Below are positions 11,526-26,334 of a DNA stretch of 64,000 bases, piece by piece. A model generated the notes under the pieces. That model ran no database searches, was not told where the DNA came from, and saw only the letters and a program-made list of their open reading frames with translations. Within the stretch, counting starts at the first letter, position 1. The number at the start of each line of letters is the position of its first letter. The stretch comes from Anoplopoma fimbria (lineage: Eukaryota > Chordata > Actinopteri > Perciformes > Anoplopomatidae), in contig NC_072458.1 in assembly GCF_027596085.1 (NCBI RefSeq), positions 4,825,139 to 4,889,138 of the forward strand. The letters are read 5' to 3'. Position numbers and translations under genes: made by a program.

Positions 11526-14500
11526 CATTGACCAATCATTACAAACTTAAGCTTTGTCAAATTTAAACCAAAACGCAGAAGAGATTTTTGAAAGAAACCA
11601 AATAATTTATACAATAAAACAACATATAGAATAGTTTCATTTGATGGAAAAGTGCAGCCATAAAGAGCTAAAGAAGGTTCTTGGGTTCAAATATTTTGAT
11701 CAGATGAATTACATTTAACTAGCTTAAAACATTAATTGAAACGAGTTGACAGAGAATATAAGGTATGTATGGGATTTTGTAAAACAGTGTGAAATACTGT
11801 TTCTTTTTCAACCTTGAAGCCAATAAAAGGGGAACACTGTATGTCAAAGGGTTAATAGGTGCTTAATGATTTACATGAATTAGATGGGTTACTTGAATCT
11901 GTCCTTCACTTTCATCAAGGATGCAAAATTGCACGAGTGAAGCCAATTACACTACTTAATTCAAAGAATCTATCACCCTTGAAATAGTCCTTAATGTAGC
12001 CATATAGCTCCATCCAACGAAACCCAACAAAGAACAAGTTTTAATTGAATCCCGTTTACTGTTCTGTTGATTCCATTAAAGCAGCCAGATAAGCACTTTT
12101 CTGTCTCCATGACCAGCTGCCTGTCAGTCATTATCACCGGCCTCATTCCAGGACCAGCTAATACATAAAAATCTCAGTAAATCTACTAAAGGTCTGAAGC
12201 ACAGGAGTCATAAAGTAAATCGGCTGCTTTATGTTTGTGCTTCGGGGGGCAGTGCCAAAGGCAGTTTGAGGGCACTAAATCTGAGAGGGGGGGATGTGCA
12301 GGAGGGGGCATCAATCACAGCAGTGTACACACATGTAAATGTACACACACTTATACACACACACACCCAGGAGGGACGAAAATGGGACTCTTAATACATG
12401 GACTGTAAGATTAATGGTTATTAATAATGGCAGCTGCCCATTACAACAGTAGAGCAAATAGAGTACACACACATACATACACACACTTGCACGTACAACA
12501 CAAGTATCATCTGTCAAATCACGTTTAATTATTGTTCTTCCTTCACGCACACACGGTCCTGATGTTGACATCTGCAGCTTGGTGCGTACGGACAGAGAGG
12601 AGCTCGAAAGCTTTCGGGTGCTGTGAAGTCCCCCACCGCGACTCTCTCTAACAGTTCTGTTAATGGGTCACATATGGGCGTGACAAATGAACTTTGCAGT
12701 GACACAAATAACTGATAGTTACTCACAGATGATAACATGGTTGTCGGGTGTCATCGCGGGTGATAGCTCATCCGTCATTGTCGGTTTGTTTGATATCATT
12801 TAGCCACAAATGACACCGGGTTTGGTATCGCAGTTTGAAATTTTCATATGTGGCGACAGAGAGTGGATGTTTAATAGCTTGTGTAATGGAGCATTAATAT
12901 CAAAACTATATGGTGTAATGATGAATGTGTCATGTTCTACAATAAAATTCCCTCTTTTTTCCAATAATGATACTGATGCCACTTAGAGCAGAGCAGGACA
13001 TTCCTTGTATACCTGGTACTTCCATTTTCTGCATAAGCTCATGAATGTCACTGATAAAATATTCAAAAGATCCTGTTAACAACTTAGTAGATGTATCGTC
13101 CACCCTGAGAGGTTTCAATATTTTACAACACCAAGGTGTGCACAAACAGAGCAGAGATGGAGATGTAATGCTTCAACCTTCTGCAGGAGACACATCTGAA
13201 TAATGTTCCCCATATACTCGGCTATAAAAATCAGTGGCTATATCCTAACTGCATTTACATGATTTATGCATTATTGCTCTTTTAATGCATCCTGCCGGCC
13301 ATTTTATAGCAGGCCACACATTGTGGATTGCTGTATTATCCTGTGTAGGGGAAAATACATGCTATGCATTGCAATATTATGTGGTAATTTCACGTAAAAC
13401 CTGAATTCAACATAATATGTCTCAGTCTCACGTGTGACCCAGCAAAGCAATACAGACTTATCCTTAATGTGCTTTGGTGCTGTTTTTGTACACTAGACTT
13501 AGCGTAATCATTAATTACTAATGAAATGTGCACGACTTCTCTAACGCTTTCCTTCAACACATTTGCATACAGCAAGCTATGCATTGTAGCATCCTAGCCC
13601 CGCTTTCTCCCCGCGCAGCCGTGAGTTCCTTCAAGCTCATTAACTGGAACAATAGCCAAGCTGGCAAATACAACAAATGACTTTAAGATTTGCTCGGAAC
13701 AATTACTTATTTATGAGCAACGTGCCCTTTGTAAAGCAAAACAAAGAGTCTCTCCTGTATCTCACTTGAAGTTGACGGAGCAAACAATATCAAAGTGTTC
13801 AATGGGATCCCATCATGTGAAGACAAATCAGCTTCAGCTGGATTGGGTAAGCGATGATCTTTGAAGTGTACTTCAAAAAGGTATAAGAGTTTTCTTATAC
13901 CGTGATTAAAGTTGCCATATGCATTCAGTGCTTGAGGGAGGAAATCTTTTTTTATGCCGTCATCAAAAAAGGCGTTTCTATTCAAGCAAACTTGAGTCTA
14001 CAGAGCTCCATCAAAGGCAGGACTTGGAGCGAGGCCTACAGCTTTATTTTTTGGTTTCACAATGCAGGGCTATTTTTTCACCCAACAAAGCTGGTCCAAG
14101 ATGTAGGTTCGCTTAAGGTTTTGTTGTATCACATCTCATCTTGGTTTGAATTATATATCATTTTCTGGATGATTTTGCCAGCATTTTATAATATGTGTTT
14201 GAGACAGATATCATTAAATAAAAGCTCAGACATGAAATAAAGGAAGTTGAATGAAAATAAAGAGTCTGCAAAGGTCGCCCTCGCCTTTTGTCCTTAGTGT
14301 GACTGCGTTTGTCCTTTTGTCGTGCTCTGAGTATGAGGGAGTGACGTTCCCTGTAGACAACTGATACTGACCTTGTACATGGAAATCAGACCTGGAGAGA
14401 AAGAGTCCAGAGTGTGCAGGTAAGAGCAAGAGAGACATACTCAGAGGGTTGGAATAAATGTGTGTGTATGTGTGTGTATCTGCAGATGTGGACAGTACAT

Positions 14501-14594
14501 GTCTCTGCCTGTTTGCCTGTCTTGTCAGTGACAAGTGTCTGGTGTGACTGCACCTCTGTGTATATGTGAGCATGTGTGATGGGTGCTTGCCTCA

Positions 14595-14596
<2 letters not shown>

Positions 14597-14654
<58 letters not shown>
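14597..14654. repeat. (GT)n microsatellite
   Basis: About 29 GT units. Confidence 0.97.
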
Positions 14655-14657
<3 letters not shown>

Positions 14658-15369
14658 CAGAAATGAAAGGCAGGAGTCCCATCTGTTGTCGTGTAATGAC
14701 TGTGCTATTTGGAGGCAGGAAAGGTTTGGTGCGGGAGCAGCTGGTACCTCGCCCGGTGACCTTTTAGCATTCCTCCTCTCGCCATCTGACAGATGTGTCA
14801 ACTCGATTATTTCAAAAGGCCCTGAATAAATAAGCGATTGTGAGAGAGCGCCGCCCGCTAACCCAAAGAGTCCACACGCAAACGTGCAGGTGAAAGTGGA
14901 TGCAACAAGGAATACGCCTGCAAGCGCACAAACACACTCTAAAAGAGTTGTTAGAATGAAGACAGACACTAGCACATGCACAGTGAGCAGCACAATCAAA
15001 TATCAGCGCCGCTGAACAAAGTAAATGATCACGGAGGTGAGCGGACGCATCACCCCTGTTGTTGCGTCGCTCGTTTCCTACTTTCCCCTTGCTCTGCTCC
15101 ACCCTCTCTTTCTTTTCCTATCATCTGCTAAATAACTGCCGAGCCGCTGGTATGAGGCTTGGTAAAAGGGGTACAATGGGGGTGAATTGAACGCCATTGT
15201 GGTTCGGGTGCCCTTGGAGCACCGCTATTAGCTGACTGCGGGGTGGAGGGAGGGGGCTGGGGCCGGGTGGTCGGAGGGCCTCAGGTGTTTCCAGGAGGCC
15301 GACGATGGACTCTCATTCCCTGGCGGAACCCACAGCGGACGGAGGGGAATGGGAGTCTGTTGCGCATAA

Positions 15370-15374
<5 letters not shown>

Positions 15375-15409
<35 letters not shown>

Positions 15410-15420
15410 TGTGTCTGTGT
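15375..15420. repeat. (GT)n microsatellite, imperfect end
   Basis: Clean GT to about 15408, then gtctgtgtctgtgt. Confidence 0.9.
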
Positions 15421-15600
15421 GAGTGTGTGCAAAGGGGCGGGGGCTAATTGACTCACTGAGTGATTGGGGGACTGTGAAGAGGCGACCGCAATCAGACCTG
15501 CCCTGATAGAGTTTGATGCCTCCCTAAATAGTTTTCAAATGGAGGAGCAGGTGCTGTTTTTCCGAAGCAATCCCCACTGCCCGGGTGTATAAGAGAGGGA

Positions 15601-15603
<3 letters not shown>

Positions 15604-15650
<47 letters not shown>
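15604..15650. repeat. (GT)n microsatellite
   Basis: About 23 GT units. Confidence 0.95.
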
Positions 15651-15652
<2 letters not shown>

Positions 15653-18600
15653 CATGTCAGTACATGTGCACTAGTAAGACTGTATCCAGGTCATTGTGTG
15701 GGTGTTGTGTCATTGAATGGCTCTTTTTTATTAGAAAAATCAATGGGGGTGTAATCAGAACTGTAATGTGTGTGCATATTCTTTTGATCCATTATGACAT
15801 GTATTTTCTTATGTTTTGTGTTGAAGCAACCTTTAATTTTTTTAATTCAACATGTAAAAATATTAAAACAGATAATTCGTGTTCAGTCATTGATGTGATC
15901 ACAGGAAAAGTAAAAGATGAGAAAAGAAACTGAACATATCTGAGATTATGTACAGATCAGGGATGTATCCCACAGAGGAGCCTCTGTTACCTCAGAATTC
16001 AATTTTGGTGGCTGAAATTGGAAAAAAGCCTTCATTTTGTCTATTCCTCTGTGTTAACAATGACTAGATGCTCATGTTCTAAACCCCGGGGATTTAACAG
16101 GCCTCGGATCGTCCATCTCTCTCAGCCAGTGTGAAATGGGCTTCATCAAATTATGTCCAATCCTCTTGATTTCACTGTATGAATCCAAACTGGTTTGGTC
16201 TGGTTATTGGGATTGTCATGCTTTGAGATGTGTAGAGGCAGACTTGGCGCAGTCCATTCTCTGCCTGTTTTATTGCCTTGTTTTACATCAACTCCATATG
16301 ACACGCTTTGAATAACCCACTAAGTGCTTAGGAAAATGGATTATTCAGAGAGAATTTATAACACTTCTGGCACAGGAGCAAAGGCATGTGGGTGAGTGCT
16401 CCAAACATATGCAACACTCGGAAAACTAAAACTAAAATTGATTTGAATTTTCAAAAGCCAGTCTGTAGCTTTCTTGACAGTCAAAAGTCATATCAATCCA
16501 ACCTCAGCACGGATGCTAAATTAACATCAGGGCTTTTGCCCGCTGGGTCAGGACCACGCACCATAACCGTGGTTGTTCCTGGACTCCTGTCTCAGTGCTT
16601 CTGTCAGCACAGCGAGCCCTCCCCATCTATCATCTCCATTGATCTACACTAATGACAGATGGTCGTTATGGGTGGGGGAGACAGATTGCCTTCAGCACAG
16701 CGTGGCTTCACAGGCAAGTTCAGGCAGCACAGACTGCGCGTGTGTTCTCTGGGCGTACTGGAATATCTGATATCTTATTTCTTCTGATAAACAAAGGTCC
16801 AAGTCTATTTGGACTGTAAATACAGAGAAAGCTATGCTGCTCTAAGAATTCAGACAGGAGCCTTGAGCACAGGATAAATGTTTCATCATAGTGTCACACG
16901 GGAGGAAGAACACATCATCAAACCATGGCATCATCCAAAAAAACAACCATACTACTGCATATGTCTTTTTTTTTTATGTGTCTTTCATATCAGTGTCTTC
17001 CTGGTTTAATGTTTGTGTAATTATCAAAAAGGAACATCTGTCAGAGTTGAAAAAAAGCAATTCTATTTTTTTAGACACCTAAAATCCCATTACAGAATCT
17101 GGGTCACTAACCCATTCACTCATGTAATGCACCCAGACACTATCCAGATGCGTAGCATGTGGAACGAAGCAAGGATGCTCACTTTCCACTGTAACATTTT
17201 GCTGAACTGTTGTATATTATGCATTTTGTATGTGGGTGCTTCCCAGAGAGAAAGCATATTTAAAGATGCACAAGCCATGTGTGCCACAAGCCAGTGCTTG
17301 CACTTTAGTTTTGCCCGAAAGGGTCAACATCTGTGAAGCTGAGGCATCAGACCAGCATCTGTAAAACCTTTATCCTGTTCCCTAGTATTTATGGTGATTG
17401 CTGTAAAGTATCTAATGTCATTTTTAATAACGAACAAATTGGTACATATCCTCAACAGTCAGGATACATATTCAGAGTTTCACACATTTAATAAACAATA
17501 ACTCATAACCTTGTTTAGGTCTGGTTTAGGTTTATTCATTTCTGTAACTATTTTTTTATTTTAATAAGCAATTATACATCTGATTATTCATTGGTGTGGA
17601 AAATGTCGAAGGTTATGTTTTCAGATGTCTTGTTTTGTCTGACCAACAGTGACAAACCAAAAGATATTCAGTTTACTGTCAAAGAAAACAAAGAAAACCA
17701 GAAAACATTTTGGGCATTTTTGTTTAACAAATTACATGAAAGATTCCCTGATTATGAAAATAGTTCTTGATTTAATTTCTGCCAATAATTTACTTTTGTT
17801 TCAGATATAATATCATGGAGACTGAATTTAATGAGCAAGGTTATACAGTCCAGTTATAGAATAAGTACCTATCGGTAATATGAAGTGTGGCTACCAGAGT
17901 CATCTAAGTATTTACTTAAAGGTGCTCAATACGAAATTCATAGCATATCTATATTGCTTCCACACGGCTCTCAACATTACAGCCATTATCTAGAAGGTAG
18001 AGCACAACAGAAAGCATGGACTGCCGGCCCGGCTACATAAACAAAGCAAGAAGAAACACGGATTACGACACACACAGAAGGAGAGCGACGTTATTCTCTG
18101 CTCAGGTAGATATTACTCCACTATATCTTTCCATTGCAGATACTGTAGTTGTCTCCTGCTATATCAATTGTCTGAATATTGAATTTAGCAGCAAGGATTC
18201 AAATCTTCCCTGCAGCCCTTTGCTGCATGTCGTCTCATTCTCTCTCCCAATTTCCTGTCTATGGTGGACATTGTGCACCAACTCAAACAATGCAATAGAT
18301 AAAAACAAGATATCACTGTGAATGCTGGGATAATAATGAGGTCAGACGTGGTCATGAGAAGAACATTTGTGCTGTGGAGTCTTTATCCTCGTGTTGTCAT
18401 AGACATCAGAGGCAATTAAAACAGTATTTGGTTTCAGGTCACACAACAGCAGAGGGTCCTTCTTTTGTTTATTAACTGCGAACCTTGAAAGACTAGCTCT
18501 AACTAGCTCAGTATGATTTATTCATAAGACTATGGATCTGCATAAAGCCATGTCAATGCAGCAGGCTAGCTTGAGGAGGTCAATAAGTGGTCAATACATA

Positions 18601-19790
18601 TTGTGCTTGCATGGGAATTATTCATCATTCTTCTGACTGTTTATTCACCATGGTGTCACAGGACATCGATATTAAACTTCAGTAAACACTCCTATTATAG
18701 TGGAGAGGGTAGGTGATTTGTCACTATTTTGGTCAGTTATTTGATATACTAGCAAGTTTTTCCAGTCATGAGGTTTGCCTGATCAATATTTCTATCCTTT
18801 AGGACCATAGAAGGTCAATCCGTATAGATATATAAAAATAGATGCCATTTAATGCAAAACACTAGGGATTAACACACGATTTACAGCTCATTATTTAAAT
18901 TAAACAGAGGCCTGATCAATATAAATGACATTATGTCACTTTTAGCAAGTGTATAGCTAAAGAAAATGGACTCAAATATGAATCCATTTTGATGAAGAAA
19001 CCCTTTTGTACCAAAATACATGTTGCATTAAAAGCCATTAAATAATTCTAGTTAATAATGGAATTTATCGTTATTATATTTTGTGTTTTATTTATTAAAA
19101 GCTCATCTAGCTAAAATCCGAAATGGAAACAAACATTTACTTAAATGTCAAGACGTACAAAGAGTAACTGATTTTGCAAATAAAAGGTTGGATAGATAAA
19201 TAAACAGATGGGTAATAGAGCAAGTGGTAAATTATTGTCTACTAGTTGTCAGCAGAATGAGAACCACATTTTTATTTCTTCAGGAGGAATCAGAAAGTTT
19301 GACAATTCCACAGTTTCCACAGATGTAAGAAATTATCTTTCTCTCTGCAGCACAAAGTGATGGAACCAAAAGTCTGCTCGCATTTAAAATCCACAGGGGT
19401 AGAAAGTTCATGTTGGAAACAACTTGGCCTCGCTTCCAACTGATGCATTTAGGCTGGATGTGTAAACATTGTTCTTGTGTGCAGCAGCAAGAATAACATC
19501 TATAATTCAAAATAGTTATTGGGGCCAAGGTGGAGCTACAATCACAGAGCTGTCTCTGTGAACTTGGATCTTAAAAGCTTGTCCACTCTTCGGGTCCCAA
19601 AGATGTCCAGCAGCCAGTCAGGCCCCGTGGACCTGGTCTGGTACCAGCTCAATGATTTAGATGAAGCCATGAAATTCTAAATGGAAATGGGAGGCTAGTT
19701 GCTTAATTGACCTTTATTGGGCTTTCTGCTTCATTTGAAGACTGGATATTAAATTAACATGATAATTCAGGCCCAGCGTGTTAATGCCAC

Positions 19791-19795
19791 CCCCC

Positions 19796-19849
<54 letters not shown>
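19791..19849. repeat. C-run plus (AC)n microsatellite
   Basis: A run of nine C leads into about 25 AC units. Confidence 0.95.
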
Positions 19850-19850
<1 letters not shown>

Positions 19851-20685
19851 TTTAATTTCACCCTGTAACTTTTATGGCTCCATTGATTTAGCACTGCTTT
19901 TTATTAACTGGCTTTAATTTTCCATATTGGCACACACTTACACAAAGAGGGTTTTACTCCAATTGAGCAGCGCACTGTTACACGATTGAGGGTTTATGAG
20001 GCCATTTCTATTGACACCCTCCTCTATTCTTACAGTGACATATATAGGCAGTTACATGGAGATGAGATCTAATATTTATAGGGGAGCCCTAGGGTTGGCT
20101 ATTGGAGCAGTGGCTTCAGTACTTGTGTCACAGATGTTAGGGGACTAGTTTCATTATGATTTTCCATTGTTCTGAAGTATTTCTTATATTAAAAGTCTGT
20201 TTAGTTACAGTCATATTTATCCCTCTAGCTATCCTTCCAAATATCTCAAGCTGTCAACAAAACCTGGCCACACCGATACACATGCTCATTACTGCATGCA
20301 AAAAATGGACTTTCTTTTGCACTTACTATGTAAATATTTTAGGGACTATAACTTATATACCATCAATGTCAAAATGATTAAGGCAGTGTTGTGGTCTGGC
20401 TTTGAAAGAGTAGGCCAAGAGAACGCTACTGTCCTCTTGTGGAAGCAACGGGGCTAGCATATGGGGGCAGTGGAGAGAGATCTGATCTTGGTTGATCATA
20501 ATAAAGTCATATGGGTGGGTGGGGGGGGGGCTTTTCAGTTTAGATTTTTCCCAGAGCGTCACATGAGCAGATTCGCACTGCCAAAATAAATGCATATTTC
20601 TGCAGTAAAAAGTTAACATTTTGATGCAATTAGCAGTGACAAGTCAAAGCCTCAGAAGCCAAGTCTCACACTGAGCGTGTCAGTG

Positions 20686-20785
<100 letters not shown>

Positions 20786-21403
20786 ATGTTCTATAGACAG
20801 AGAGAGACAGAAAAAGAGATGCACCCTAAATGAGCCTTAAACAGAGCTACACTTCCTCACCAAATGTGACAAATAAAAACAATAACATAAATATAAAAAT
20901 AATATAAAAATATATTTTAAGAACCAAAACTCTACAGCTTACACGAGGACGCTAAGAGCTGTGAGCTGTGTTAGCTGGCAGCAGCCTATTGTATGTTGCT
21001 GCCTTCCATAAACCTTGTTATTATTTCTGGTTGTGTGTTGCTTCTGCTTTGTTTCCGGTCGGTATTATTCCAATCTTTTAATTTGTAGGACTTTATGTAC
21101 TTAAGTTTATTTTATTGATTTTAATACTTTTCAACATTTAAATATGCTTTGGTTGTATGTACAGGGTTACATCATGCCATAAAAGCTACCCGAATTTAAG
21201 AGAGAGAAAGAGAGAGAGGGGGAAGAGCTGAATGTAGATGGGGAAACTCCACACACAAATGCACACTAGTCAAATAGGAACACACACTGCCAATCCGACA
21301 AAAAGCTTATAACCTACCAGCACATTAGAGGTGAATTGCTTCCTGGATGCAGCCCCTTTTCCACCTCTCCTAAGTGGATGCATTATCACTGTGACTGTCA
21401 GGG

Positions 21404-21424
21404 AAAAAAAAAAAAAAAAAAAAA
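21404..21424. repeat. Poly(A) run
   Basis: About 20 A in a row. No recognisable retroposon body precedes it, so this is probably a simple homopolymer. Confidence 0.8.
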
Positions 21425-23189
21425 GGAGCCAAATAATATGAATATGCGTTTACATCTGTCTTCCATTAATATGCATGCCTGAATCCACATCTCAACACAA
21501 AGCCAAATTTCTGGCCATCTGTGGGATGGCTGGTAGAGGTAATGAATATTCTTTATGAATATGTTTTATTTTGTGAGGCGGCGATACATCATGAGCATGC
21601 CGCTATCATTTCCGACTCTCTCTTTGTCCCTCTCACCCACTCTGTGCTTCTCTGAGGGGCACAACCTGATGAGTTTAATTGGAGTGATGGACGGTGGGAT
21701 GGAGAGAATATATCTTTAACCACACAGACTCTCTCTCTCGTCTTTATAAGCCACACACCTGCTCTGAATGGTGACGCTGGAGAGAGAAATACGGCTGAAG
21801 GTAATAGCTATCATGACTTCTGCAGTAACCGCTCTATAGTCCTGATGTTCATTTAATTACCAAAGTAACTCATGACTGAGGCGCACCTCGTAGAATACTC
21901 ATTAGTTTGACCATATTTTCCATTTAGCTGTGCAAGAAGCAAATCATCTTCCAGTTTACCTTTAACTTTAGAGTCATAAAAAAAGGAATCAAAGCTGATC
22001 ACTTTTATAGCTAATTCAAAAGTTTTTATAAAATATCACAACAATGACATAAAGTCAAATATTCAGCAATTACCCAAATAACTTCTGGCACAAATCCAAC
22101 AACTGCATCTCTCACATATGCTGCGTGGAGGGCCATGCTGCCTAATTACAGAGCACATAGATTTTTATGACACCGAGTTAAGAAATGAGGATAGAGAGGT
22201 GGAGTGTAGGATCTGTCAGCCTGTAGGCACCTTTATATGTCACATCGATGATTTAGACATCAGTGACAGTATTACTGTTGCTCGCACATCTCTGGGGCCT
22301 TGGCACAGTCCATTGGCTACTAGTGTCCTTTAATGATTTATGATTGAAGTTAGCCTGTGAAGTCCCCAGAGCATCCCCCAGAGCGAGAGGCACAGGGAGT
22401 GACCAGTTTTATGGCAGGACTGGGAATCAATTATGCTAACGGTGGCTAATGAATGCACTTGAGGGAACTGCTCCCCGCACTCAAGGGCCATTTTTTCCCA
22501 TTTGCATATTGATGGCAGAAGGACAGTGGCCACTTTCATCTGCCTGTGATGAAGCACCGTGGAAATGGACTAGTTAATTTTTCCCCTTTTTGTCTCCTCT
22601 TTTTTACTAAAAAGGTTAACATTTAGCCTACAAGATCATTTTCATTTCCATACAGTGGGAAACATTATGCACACAAACTATCTTTTCCCCACCTGTTCAC
22701 ACTCAAAGAAATACACACAATATTGTGCCTTCAGCCAGCCTTCTTCTTCTTTTTCAGTAGTCTGAAGTCATTTTCAATTAGGGATGTTTTGCGGTCGGTC
22801 CTGGAAGTGCTCCAGTTTCTCCCGGATGGACTCTGATAGACATGTTTTAAGAGGAATAATGGTGAGGCCTTTTACTGCCGCCAAGGTTAACATGCATTAA
22901 AGTCATCTGTTTGCAAAGATTGACGTCTGGCAACACTCCCTCTCACTCCACTAAAATGCATTAAGGTAAATAAAGCCTAACCGAGAGAGAAATCACTATA
23001 TCCGCAGCATCTCAGTGAAGTAAAGAAGGCTATGAATATGGAATGTGCTATGAATAAGTTATGTTGTGGTGGTGACATTGCAAAAAAGACAGAGTGTGAG
23101 ATCAAGGCTTTTTCAGAATGCCATTGTGTGGCCTTCCTCATTCAATGAGATGACGAAAGTGATACAAGAATTAGTTCATATGTAATCAG

Positions 23190-23743
23190 AAGCACTTTTT
23201 TGGGAAGTAAGCTTATTTACCTTCTTGCAGAAGAGTTAGATGAGAGGACTGATATAACCCTCATATGCGTTTGTTGAATGAGAAGCTGGAAGCAGATGAA
23301 GGTTAGCTTAGCATAAAGAATTTAAATAAACTGCAATATAAGTTATTTTTTTTATTCATACAGACAACCTGCCGTTTTTTTGGAAAGGTGATGTGACTTC
23401 TTGCAGTCTCCACTGGTTGCCAGGCAACCGCATAAGAGACGTACATTTATGACAAATGTCTGAGAATGTGTTTGTTATTATGTAATTGCAAACATATTAT
23501 GCCCTTTATCTTATTACAAGATAATCTAATGCTCTTCACTGCTTTAACTAAAGCTAATTTAAAACATTAGTCCCTTGATGGGCTTTGATATTTAATTTGT
23601 GTTAATTAATGGTAAGCTATGCTATGCTAACCATCTCTTGGCTCCAGCTTCATACTTAACGGACAGATCTGAGAGTTGTATTGATCCTCTCATTTAACTC
23701 TCAGCAAGGAAGCGAATAACAAAATGTCAAACTACTTCTTTAA
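23190..23743. repeat. Fold-back dispersed repeat, copy B
   Basis: Left arm 23190-23325 has gagttagatgagaggactgat and ggttagcttagcataaag. Right arm 23600-23743 has gctatgctatgctaacc, ttaacggacagatctgagag and ctcatttaactctcagcaag, ending tactтctttaaa-like at 23743. The centre contains ctccactggttgccaggcaa, also known from full-length members. This is the most complete copy in the window. Confidence 0.7.
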
Positions 23744-24145
23744 ATGGTCAACCAACTCACAAACCAGTGTCTATAATGTCCTGTAAACCTGCGTTGTGAC
23801 CAGTCCGGTAAAAGTATGCATGTATATGTGTCTTTTAAGGTTACTAAAAAACCTAGTCCCGTAGAAAACAAATACAGTGAAAAGCTACTAAAAAAAAACT
23901 TTAAGAAAAAATAGTTTATTACCGGAGTCATAGAGTATCATACCTGGGGAACGCAAAGTTTGGACATAAATAAACTTCTTGAAACATCCATGAGTGATGC
24001 TTTCACTCGGTGGAATAGACAGACAGAGGCAGACAGGCAGTGTTGGAGGCTCCCACTAATTTGATCTGGTGACATTTTCTTCTCCAGCTCCTCGGGGGTA
24101 AAAGAGCAGCAGCGAGGGAGTGAGGGAGTTAGAGAAGGAGGTGTT

Positions 24146-24177
24146 AGAGAGAGAGAGAGTCAGAGAGAAAGAGATGG

Positions 24178-24218
<41 letters not shown>

Positions 24219-24219
24219 T
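24146..24219. repeat. (GA)n/(GAAA)n purine tract
   Basis: GA units with a short GAAA block (24181-24194). The surrounding 24100-24240 is strongly purine-rich. Confidence 0.9.
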
Positions 24220-25051
24220 GGCGAAGGAGACACTAATGAACGCAGACAACAAAGACCCTAACCTGAGCTCCAAGCCCTGGAGACACGGAGAGGTTTTTCA
24301 TTGGGTCAATAAAAGCACTGGACCGTGTCTGCATTGGCTTGCCCTTCAAGCACCCGCTTAACTGCAGTGGGAGGACTTTTTGTTCAAGGTTGCTGGAGTT
24401 AAAGGGGAATATCGCTGAATTTCATATCTGGAATGTGTGATTCTGAAACCATTAATCATGACTGTCTGTGCACTTGGATAAAGGACCTGCGACATCTTGT
24501 TCTATATGTGATGTCAAACTAATGTTCATCTACAAAACGTCTTCATCGGGAGAGATGTCGCTATGACAGTAGACAGGATTCCAATACCAGTGCATTGTAT
24601 TCAAAGCTGACAGTTGAGCTTAAATAAAGTTTAGTTTGATGTTCAGTTGACAAGACTGACATGTTGATTGTCTGCATGATAGATTTGGGAGTTTTGCTTT
24701 TTCATCCACAAATTCTCCAGGGGAGCATTTAATTGCATCTGAGAACAAATCAATTCTTAATTTAAGGACTAAAAGTTACAACACTGAAAACTGAAACACT
24801 GAAAACTGAGTTTTTCAGTGCAGAGAGTGGAGGGGGAATATATTTCCCACTGGATATTTCAGGGTTAATTTCTCCAAGAGAGCAGTGCTGTGTCCCTCTG
24901 CCAAATCACAGGAATGCAGCCGCTAGAGGAAGGAGAGCGAGGTAGGCCAAAATCAGCATGATGAGATATTGACTCTTGGCTTGTAATTTCATTTTATGCA
25001 CCAAGTGGCAAACAAGATATCACACTGTTCATAATCCTCAGCGTCCCTGAT

Positions 25052-25053
<2 letters not shown>

Positions 25054-25096
<43 letters not shown>

Positions 25097-25126
25097 ACAT
25101 GAACAGGGACACACACACACACACAG
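25054..25126. repeat. (AC)n tracts
   Basis: Main tract 25054-25090, with shorter CA runs to 25126. Confidence 0.9.
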
Positions 25127-25293
25127 TGCCACTGTGACACACAACCTCACAGTCTGGAGTCACACACCAGGACTCCCACCTGAATCCTTGTTATGAACAG
25201 GGAATCTCAAGCTGTATGAGTGCCTCTGTGAGGGGGGGGGAACCTCCAGTCTGGAGTCTTCACACCAGGACTCGCACCTGAAGGGTAAGAGTC

Positions 25294-25294
<1 letters not shown>

Positions 25295-25363
<69 letters not shown>
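25295..25363. repeat. (AC)n microsatellite
   Basis: About 34 AC units. The flanks repeat a short phrase, ctggagt(c)...cacaccaggactc, at 25151-25176 and 25249-25273, suggesting a local duplication of the microsatellite neighbourhood. Confidence 0.95.
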
Positions 25364-25365
<2 letters not shown>

Positions 25366-26237
25366 CACGCTGGGGGACACATACTTGGTGGCCCCGCTAA
25401 GTCCCCCAATGTCTGACATATGTCACTCCCAATCTGTTCAGCAGGCCACACGTCGACCCAGTGTCGTACCGCGTAGAGAGCTGCAGAGGGGGAGAGTCAG
25501 GCAGCAAGAGAAGCCGAGAGAAGGCTGAACAAGAGGGCACAGAGGGACAGACAGAGAGGAGAGAGCATGAACGAGGCAGGGAGAGCTGCTTGCGGTTGCT
25601 ACCCTCTCCTTGCTAATTGTTAGTTTGGAAACAACACCATCTGTTCTTTAAGAAAGTCAGATGCACAGTCGAAATAATATGCCACCGCTCCTGAATACAT
25701 TTATCAGCAGCCAACGCAAATAACTCAACAGCCCCGGGCTTCTTTCAACACAAAGATCCTGCAGGACACCGGCTAGACAGGCATCTGTTATATTTGTTAC
25801 TGTAGAATGTTTAGGGATTTTGATCTAGTCCTGGGTTACTGCCAGGGAGTCCTGAATAATGTAAACATGTGATGACGGAGATAGTGATGAGAGAAGCGAG
25901 TCAGTGGACTCTTTATGTGCACAACAAGCTCAGAATCCACCTGTAACCATGTACATTCCTGTTTGGAGCTTCGGCAAAGTGACAAATGGAAGTGGTTTGC
26001 CACCATGTGGTTGAGTAATGCAATCACACTAAAGAAGCTGAGAAATTCTGCTTTGTCTTTCTACAACTGGTATTGGATAATTGCAAACTCATACATAAAT
26101 TCAGACAGGAAACATTTTCAATGACTCCTTGTAGAAACATTAACATCTGTAACTAACCGCTGCAAATGATGCAGAACTGCCAGATTCTGTACAAGACTCT
26201 TCAACTCCATTTAACCTCCTACATAAAAAAACAAACA

Positions 26238-26238
<1 letters not shown>

Positions 26239-26329
<91 letters not shown>
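26239..26329. repeat. (CA)n microsatellite
   Basis: About 45 CA units. Confidence 0.97.
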
Positions 26330-26334
<5 letters not shown>

